This document shows positions 62,453 through 64,000 of a stretch of 64,000 bases of DNA, one piece after another. The notes beneath the pieces were generated by a model. The model saw nothing but the letters and a program-made list of their open reading frames with translations, was not told the DNA's origin and made no database searches. Made by a program: the position numbers and the translations under genes. This stretch comes from Microcoleus sp036704825 (GTDB lineage: Bacteria > Cyanobacteriota > Cyanobacteriia > Cyanobacteriales > Microcoleaceae): contig JAUBSN010000043.1 in NCBI GenBank assembly GCA_036704825.1, positions 1-64,000 of the forward strand, in the 5' to 3' direction. Within the stretch, counting starts at the first letter, position 1. Every line of letters begins with the position of its first letter.

Positions 62453-63197
62453 TCAATAATTGCGGGGATTTTTTAATTTTTTCCCGCCGAGAGGCTCCTA
62501 TCGTTTCCGGTTGCACTCCTTATGATATAAAGGACACGGCAGTGCGGTTTCCCTACTCAGATTAATTGTAGGGACACGGCAGTGCCGTGTCGAAAGCGGT
62601 GGGTAATATTAATTCCGATGCTACCCGATTGGATATCACTTTGTTAAACAGGAATAATATCATACCACATTTTTGACAATTAAAAACTTTCATCAACTAC
62701 TTAATTATTTTTTACATTTGTTAATAATTGATGTTATTTAGGTGAGGTGAGGAGTAGACATTTTAGGTTGAGATGTTTGGTGTGTTTCTTAATCAATAGT
62801 CCAGATTGTTTTTAGTTCCTACTCTGAAACCCTAGATTTTCCGTTAATAGTTCGATTGCCGAATTGCCTTCCTTAAAACCCTTATTCTACGGTTGGTCAT
62901 CAAAAACAGTCCGCAGTATTGCTTATGAGCGTGAATTAAATAACTTACAATTTTAATTTTTATTGTGGGATGGGCGTCCCGCCCGTCCAAAAAAGACGGG
63001 CGGGACGCCCAACCCACTTTCAAGAGTGGAAGTTATTTAATTCTCATTCCTTAGTAACGAAATATTAAAAGTTTTGTGTTCATTATTAATGAATGAAAAA
63101 CTTGTTAAATCTTTAATTTATATCTCAAAAATCACAACTATTTTCGGTGTATCCGCTGGCTGAGGCACTGTTAAATTGCCCCAGTTGCGCGATTTGT
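62453..63197. other. Long intergenic region with repeats
   Basis: About 745 bases with no gene. It has TTTCCGGTTGCACTCC (62503), an exact palindrome GACACGGCAGTGCCGTGTC near 62572, the CCGATGCTACCCGATTGGAT unit near 62615, an AT-rich tract about 62640-62750, and the MITE-like copy at 62933-63043. Confidence 0.65.
62933..63043. mobile_element. MITE-like element, GAATTAAATAA family, copy 2
   Basis: 111 bases with ends GAATTAAATAACTTACA and the complement TGGAAGTTATTTAATTC, and a longer central palindrome: GTGGGATGGGCGTCCCGCCC against GGGCGGGACGCCCAACCCAC. The right flank TCTCATTCCTTAG is shared with copy 1. Confidence 0.75.
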
Positions 63198-63662
63198 TTA
63201 AAGAACCTTGTGAGTGTGCTCGTGCTGTTTCACATTGTCTTCAGTGCGAATGATGCGCTCGGAGTTGAGCACTCTTTTACGTTCTAAGGAATAAGTAAAG
63301 TCGTTGCGAACTGTTCCCAAGGGAATGTGAAGTTGAGCTTGGGGGCGGATTTTGTAAGTGCGGGCAGCGGCGATCGCCCGAAAGGCAAATTCTTCGCTAA
63401 ACTGAGCTGATGTCGGGAATTCTGGCAACATTTTGGGTGTTTCCCCGTCGAGCACTGATCCCAAAGTCGTCCCGCAAACCATTAAATAAGAGGTGGGAAT
63501 TCCCTTCAAAATTGCTTCTAAAGCTGCTGAGGGAATAGCTTCGATTACTTGCACTTGAAAAACTTCGCCTTCTTCTTTGATGAAGCAGGTAGCTACACCG
63601 ACTGCTATGTAGTCGTCGGTGCAGAGATCGGGAGCGTTGGGATAAACTGTGGCAGTCGTCAT
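63198..63662 (-). CDS. Conserved-type hypothetical protein
   Basis: 154 residues, soluble: TTATVYPNAPDLCTDDYIAV, VATCFIKEEGEVFQVQVIEA, IPSAALEAILKGIPTSYLMV, FAFRAIAAARTYKIRPQAQL, and a basic C-terminus ending DNVKQHEHTHKVL with three His. No recognised domain. ATG start. It is isolated by long non-coding flanks on both sides. The layout resembles widespread uncharacterised cyanobacterial proteins (recollection, not searched). Confidence 0.7.
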   Translation of the reverse strand: MTTATVYPNAPDLCTDDYIAVGVATCFIKEEGEVFQVQVIEAIPSAALEAILKGIPTSYLMVCGTTLGSVLDGETPKMLPEFPTSAQFSEEFAFRAIAAARTYKIRPQAQLHIPLGTVRNDFTYSLERKRVLNSERIIRTEDNVKQHEHTHKVL

Positions 63663-64000
63663 AAGAAAAGCTTGGTAGTGTGGAAACCGGGAACAAGAAA
63701 TTATATCATTTCCGGTTACACCGGAATGATGTTGACTGTTGACGGTTGACTGTTGACGCCGCGAACAGTCAACAGTGAACTCGAATTTACTATTCCGATG
63801 CTAACGCATTTGATATTAAGCGATTTGAGATTTGAGATTTGAGATTTATTCCACGGTTTTTTTCGGGGATTTTACGTGAAAAATCTCAAACCTGCTGTTC
63901 TAATATCTAAAATTGTTGGGTTAAGCTCCAAGGAGCCGATCGCACGATTGTGTCGATCGTACCACATCACGGTAGATGCCGGATGATTCGGCAAGGATTC
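63663..64000. other. Intergenic tail of the window with STRRs
   Basis: No gene is seen. It holds TTTCCGGTTACACCGGAAT (63710), heptamer GTTGACT units and their complement AGTCAAC forming a potential hairpin (63731-63780), the CCGATGCTAACGCATTTGAT unit (63795), and GATTTGA heptamers (63822-63847). Confidence 0.65.

Overview
The window comes from a cyanobacterium, most likely a filamentous one of the Oscillatoria/Microcoleus/Phormidium type. The evidence is psbK directly downstream of tgt, the rplI-dnaB pair with inteins in DnaB, very frequent HIP1-like GCGATCGC sites, many heptameric short tandemly repeated repeats (STRRs), and a modular NRPS/PKS locus. No rRNA, tRNA or CRISPR array was recognised.

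Layout. 1-5.2 kb: a FetB-type permease gene (minus) divergent from a DegT-type aminotransferase gene, then an ABC1/UbiB kinase and a small membrane protein. 5.2-18.5 kb: an all-minus-strand glycan locus that includes galE, a GT11-like and a GT10-like fucosyltransferase, two GT4 enzymes, four DxD transferases (three of them adjacent paralogues), a formylglycine-generating-enzyme-like protein and an ABC exporter with an unusual C-terminal domain. 18.7-21.6 kb: a small conserved protein, gloB, and two tandemly duplicated GT8 genes. 22.2-27.3 kb: a soluble hybrid histidine kinase with about ten PAS domains. 27.5-32.3 kb: rplI and a DnaB helicase carrying two endonuclease-type inteins. 32.3-40.5 kb: an FKBP isomerase, a phasin-like protein, a zinc-ribbon membrane protein, a BadF/NagK-type kinase, an exported protein, a frameshifted mgtC, a pair of small paralogues, a ChW-like repeat protein and a Cys/His-rich membrane protein.

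40.9-53.9 kb: a compact biosynthetic locus, NRPS (C-A-T), then PKS (KS-AT-ACP-aminotransferase), then NRPS (C-A-T-TE). The last two look like a McyE-type synthase split by a gap that carries a 112-bp MITE with a perfect 8-bp target duplication. STRRs also lie in frame inside the PKS linker and inside an adenylation domain. 54.2-64 kb: cobS, a conserved small protein, tgt-psbK, a glutathione transferase, mntP, a cytochrome-b561-like protein, a Cache/GAF histidine kinase that has lost its phospho-acceptor histidine, and a conserved hypothetical gene.

The glycan genes could together make and export a fucosylated surface polysaccharide: galE supplies UDP-galactose, the DxD, GT4, GT10 and GT11 enzymes assemble the chain, and the ABC protein may move the product. 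The NRPS/PKS genes could make a short peptide with one beta-amino polyketide unit, released by the thioesterase. Intergenic DNA is unusually rich in STRRs, MITE-like inverted repeats and GC-rich palindromes. Several of these abut or form the 3' ends of genes. All product calls were made by reading motifs by eye; no database search was run.
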